A DNA stretch of 35,652 nucleotides from Methanomicrobiales archaeon (lineage in GTDB: Archaea; Halobacteriota; Methanomicrobia; Methanomicrobiales; Methanospirillaceae), in the NCBI GenBank assembly GCA_025358115.1, contig JANYKQ010000034.1, forward strand, positions 1 through 35,652, given 5' to 3'. Both the position numbers and the translations under genes were made by a program. Of this stretch, positions 33,551 through 35,652 are shown piece by piece. Each line of letters begins with the position of its first letter. The stretch's first letter is position 1. The notes under the pieces were generated by a model. That model was not told where the DNA came from, searched no databases, and saw only the letters and a program-made list of their open reading frames with translations.

Positions 33551-34357
33551 TCATTTCCCGCCATAGGATCGGACATGGTTCCATGCTGCATGATAGTAAT
33601 CGAACTCGTTTTTGTCCTCATCGTATATGCCCGGATCCTCTCTCCGGAACAACCGGCGATCCTCGCCCACCGGACAGACTTTGATACAGAGGCCGCAGGG
33701 CGAGATAAATCGTTTGAGCAGGGCTTCGGATCGCGTTGCACACGAAATTTTATCGGTGATCCCTTCCGGGTAATCCATACCCGGGATTGCATTGACCGGG
33801 CAGACTTCTGCACACCGCATGCAGTGTATGCACAGGTCTTCTTCCATAACAGGGTCCGGCTCAATTTTCGCAGATGTGAAGATCGTTGTAAACCGTACCC
33901 GGGGCCCGAACTGTGGTGTCAGCAGCATATTGTTGATACCAAATGTTCCCAGTCCCGCAAAATATGCTGCATGGCGATGGGAGAAGAAGGCGACGGGTTT
34001 TTCCTTAAGCACACTGATCGACCCGTATCCATCGCGTGGGACAGAGATCGCCAGTATTTCCTGTCTGTTCAAAAAAGACGCGATCCGGAATGCACTGGTA
34101 TCGAGCAGGGTATTGACCGTCCGGTACAGTTCATGGTACCATATGGAAGGTGCAGTCTCTACAATTGGCAGGCTTACGGGAATCCCGATGACGATGACGG
34201 TTTTTACTTCCGGCCAGATCGCCTTTGGCCGGAAGGCGGGCGGAACCAGAGCTTCGAAGGGGGGCTGTTCCCACCGTTCTGCTGAGGCAAATCCCACAAG
34301 CGGGATATCCAGAGCAGCGCATTTGCCGGTTACCAGCGATCGGATTGTATCAGTCAT
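33551..34357 (-). CDS. Double-[4Fe-4S] ferredoxin-like protein (QueG-like family)
   Basis: 268 residues from ATG 34357 (MTDTIRSLVTGK); an ATG at 34372 adds five residues. The C-terminal part carries two cluster motifs: CIHCMRCAEVCP and, after a separate Cys (SCATR), CGLCIKVCP. The N-terminal 170 residues (VGFASAERWEQPP; VIVIGIPVSLPIVETAPS; VAFFSHRHAAYFAGLGTFGINNMLL) resemble the catalytic half of QueG and related reductases, including the GLGTFGINNMLL region. I would not call it QueG without a close comparison. A reverse-strand TATA-like GTTTTTATCC (34381-34390) is centred about 28 bp before 34357. Confidence 0.85.
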   Translation of the reverse strand: MTDTIRSLVTGKCAALDIPLVGFASAERWEQPPFEALVPPAFRPKAIWPEVKTVIVIGIPVSLPIVETAPSIWYHELYRTVNTLLDTSAFRIASFLNRQEILAISVPRDGYGSISVLKEKPVAFFSHRHAAYFAGLGTFGINNMLLTPQFGPRVRFTTIFTSAKIEPDPVMEEDLCIHCMRCAEVCPVNAIPGMDYPEGITDKISCATRSEALLKRFISPCGLCIKVCPVGEDRRLFRREDPGIYDEDKNEFDYYHAAWNHVRSYGGK

Positions 34358-34413
34358 TATTTTACTGTGCATTCGTGCGGGGATAAAAACTTGTGCCGGA
34401 GAGGGTAATCACT

Positions 34414-34830
34414 TCAATCCCCCGTTACTGTACAGACAATCGTTCTCTCGCGACCGGCATTCACATCCAGCTCCAATAAGACGATCTGCTGCCATGTGCC
34501 GCACATCAGGCTTCCTCCGGAGACCGGAACCGTGAGAGACGGTCCCACCAGCGCTGCCTTGACATGCGAGCGCCCGTTGCCATCACCCCAGCGGGAATTG
34601 TGGGCATAGTCCGCATTGTCCGGGGCAAGTACTGCAAGGGCATGTTTGAGATCTTCAAGCACGCCGGGTTCATATTCGATCGTGGTCAGTGCCGCTGTTG
34701 AGTGCTGCACAAAGAGGTGGACAAGTCCTGTGCCAATTCCGCTCTTCTCAACAATTGTTTTTATCTTATCCGTAAGGTCGATCACATCGCCTTCACATCG
34801 TGTTTTTACCTGGATGGTTCTTGTAAACAT
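34414..34830 (-). CDS. YjbQ/UPF0047 family protein
   Basis: 138 residues, the usual length. Signature parts are VHLFVQHSTAALTTIEYEPGVLEDL and NSRWGDGNGRSHVKAALVG, then GGSLMCGTWQQIVLLELD and GRERTIVCTV. The family forms trimers with a conserved His-rich site; a thiamine-phosphate-synthase side activity has been reported for relatives, while the physiological role is unclear. It is the lone gene before the gap preceding gyrA. Confidence 0.93.
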   Translation of the reverse strand: MFTRTIQVKTRCEGDVIDLTDKIKTIVEKSGIGTGLVHLFVQHSTAALTTIEYEPGVLEDLKHALAVLAPDNADYAHNSRWGDGNGRSHVKAALVGPSLTVPVSGGSLMCGTWQQIVLLELDVNAGRERTIVCTVTGD

Positions 34831-35145
34831 GATTGTGTCCCAACAGATCCTTTGCGCCCGGTATCAAAAGTATTCCCATTTTTTGCAATGGAATACTTCT
34901 GTTTTGTCGTAAGCAGCGTAACTGATCAAACCCGCGTTCTCAGAAAAATTCTGCATGTAAAATAATGGAAATATACCTGCGGAGGGAGGTAATTGTTGCG
35001 GATCCGGACCCTCCGGCAGTCTCTATAAACAGGTATGGCACATCTGCTATCTGTGTTGTATCGTTGCTCCGGTACCCTTTCTGAAACCGTAGTGAAGCAG
35101 GCTGCACTAAAAAAATCATCAAACGGGTGAGCAAAAAAAAAGAGA
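34831..35145. other. Intergenic region between gyrA end and yjbQ-like start
   Basis: No gene is supported. The frames on both strands lack start signals and recognisable sequence. The T-runs on the minus strand (T9 at 35133-35141 and T7 near 35109-35115) end the gyrA transcript. The segment beside 34830 probably holds the promoter of the YjbQ gene, but no convincing TATA/BRE is picked. Confidence 0.5.
35133..35141 (-). terminator. T9 terminator of gyrA
   Basis: Nine T residues on the minus strand begin five bases after the gyrA stop (35146-35148). A second T7 run lies about 18 bp further on. Confidence 0.55.
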
Positions 35146-35652
35146 TTATTCGGATTTTTCTGATCCGTTTGTTTCAGGTGTTGTGGGAGCTGCTGCAATT
35201 TCTGCACCATCTTCTGCTCCATTCTCAGTACTTTCGACTTCCGGCTGGACAATGGCGACGCCTACGACCCGGTCCTTGTCATCCAGGCGGATGGTCCGGA
35301 CTCCTTTCGTTCCGCGCCCGATAATCCTGATCTCGCTGACCGGCATCCGGATGACAACCCCGGAAACAGTCATGACGATGATCTCATCGGTATCCAGCAC
35401 GGCACGCGACTCGATGACGACTGCATTGCGTTCAAGCTGCATGTTCCGAACCCCCATCGTGCCACGTCCATGCCCGCGGAAATCGTCGAATTCCGTTCTC
35501 TTCCCGAACCCGACATCGGATATGGTGAGGAGGTGGTCTTTCTCGACTAATGTGAGTGCGACAATGGTATCCTCGCCCCGGAGTTTCATGCCCCGGACAC
35601 CGGATGCATTGCGCATCACCGTGCGAACGGTATCTTCATGGAACCGGAGACT
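35146..35652 (-). CDS. gyrA: DNA gyrase subunit A, C-terminal part (partial)
   Basis: 168 residues are visible; the gene enters from the right edge. The sequence SLRFHEDTVRTVMRNASGVRGMKL and the repeated blades (AVVIESRAVLDTDEIIVMTV-SGVVIRMPVSEIRIIGRGTKGVRTIRL) are the beta-propeller DNA-wrapping repeats of the GyrA C-terminal domain. The tail is an acidic, low-complexity run (STENGAEDGAEIAAAPTTPE). Gyrase introduces negative supercoils with ATP; in methanogens it is thought to be of bacterial ancestry. GyrB is presumably to the right, outside the window. Confidence 0.92.
   Translation of the reverse strand, partial: SLRFHEDTVRTVMRNASGVRGMKLRGEDTIVALTLVEKDHLLTISDVGFGKRTEFDDFRGHGRGTMGVRNMQLERNAVVIESRAVLDTDEIIVMTVSGVVIRMPVSEIRIIGRGTKGVRTIRLDDKDRVVGVAIVQPEVESTENGAEDGAEIAAAPTTPETNGSEKSE

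Noticed and set aside
33575-34285. 236-codon plus-strand frame
   Set aside because: It is antisense to the double-cluster ferredoxin-like gene, whose motifs are clear.

Overview
The window reads as a chromosomal segment of a methanogenic archaeon, most likely of the Methanomicrobiales (Methanoregula-like). The supporting signs are an archaeal-style methionyl-tRNA synthetase, an archaeal 2,5-diamino-6-ribosylamino-pyrimidinone phosphate reductase, UPF0147, an archaeal p27/autoantigen zinc-ribbon protein, many PAS/TPR/two-component proteins, PEGA surface proteins, a tRNA-Phe without encoded CCA, and BRE/TATA promoters, several of them apparently giving leaderless mRNAs. The genus is an inference; no marker here fixes it.

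Layout. 1-363: a MITE-like repeat and leader. 364-8012: an orphan sensor kinase that lacks its phospho-acceptor His, a membrane-anchored protein, metG with a divergent unknown gene, and two secreted proteins (one with four PEGA repeats). 8078-11300: a DHH phosphoesterase, tRNA-Phe(GAA), and a CPA2/Kef-type antiporter with RCK domains. 11436-13599: a hybrid-free histidine kinase/response-regulator pair in an overlapping operon. 13806-15942: a riboflavin/F420 precursor reductase and an ArsB/CitT-type permease with a disturbed N-terminus. 15943-18966: an accessory-like stretch holding a second repeat copy, a ferredoxin, two paralogous cupins and, between the cupins, a relBE-like toxin-antitoxin locus whose toxin is broken by three single-base frameshifts. 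19050-22694: a TerC-like membrane protein and a copper-export cassette (CopA plus a 46-residue YHS protein). 22846-27102: a UPF0316 membrane protein, a pair of translationally coupled genes (unknown + TPR), ferritin and a REC-PAS-TPR protein. 27162-30120: a DUF362 ferredoxin-type protein and a glutamate-synthase-like FMN protein with a strong promoter and structured leader. 30393-35652: p27 zinc-ribbon protein with a His/Cys-rich insert, UPF0147, a small membrane protein, STAS protein, methyltransferase, META-domain lipoprotein, double-cluster ferredoxin-like protein, YjbQ, and the 3' end of gyrA.

How the genes fit together. Several genes fit handling of metals, redox and stress (CopA/YHS, ferritin, ferredoxin, DUF362, His/Cys-rich p27, antiporter) and several fit signalling (two kinases, a receiver, REC-PAS-TPR, STAS). 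Most of the window is ordinary core genome. The unusual parts are the H-box-less kinase, the decayed toxin-antitoxin locus between duplicated cupins, the repeat element, and several leader structures.
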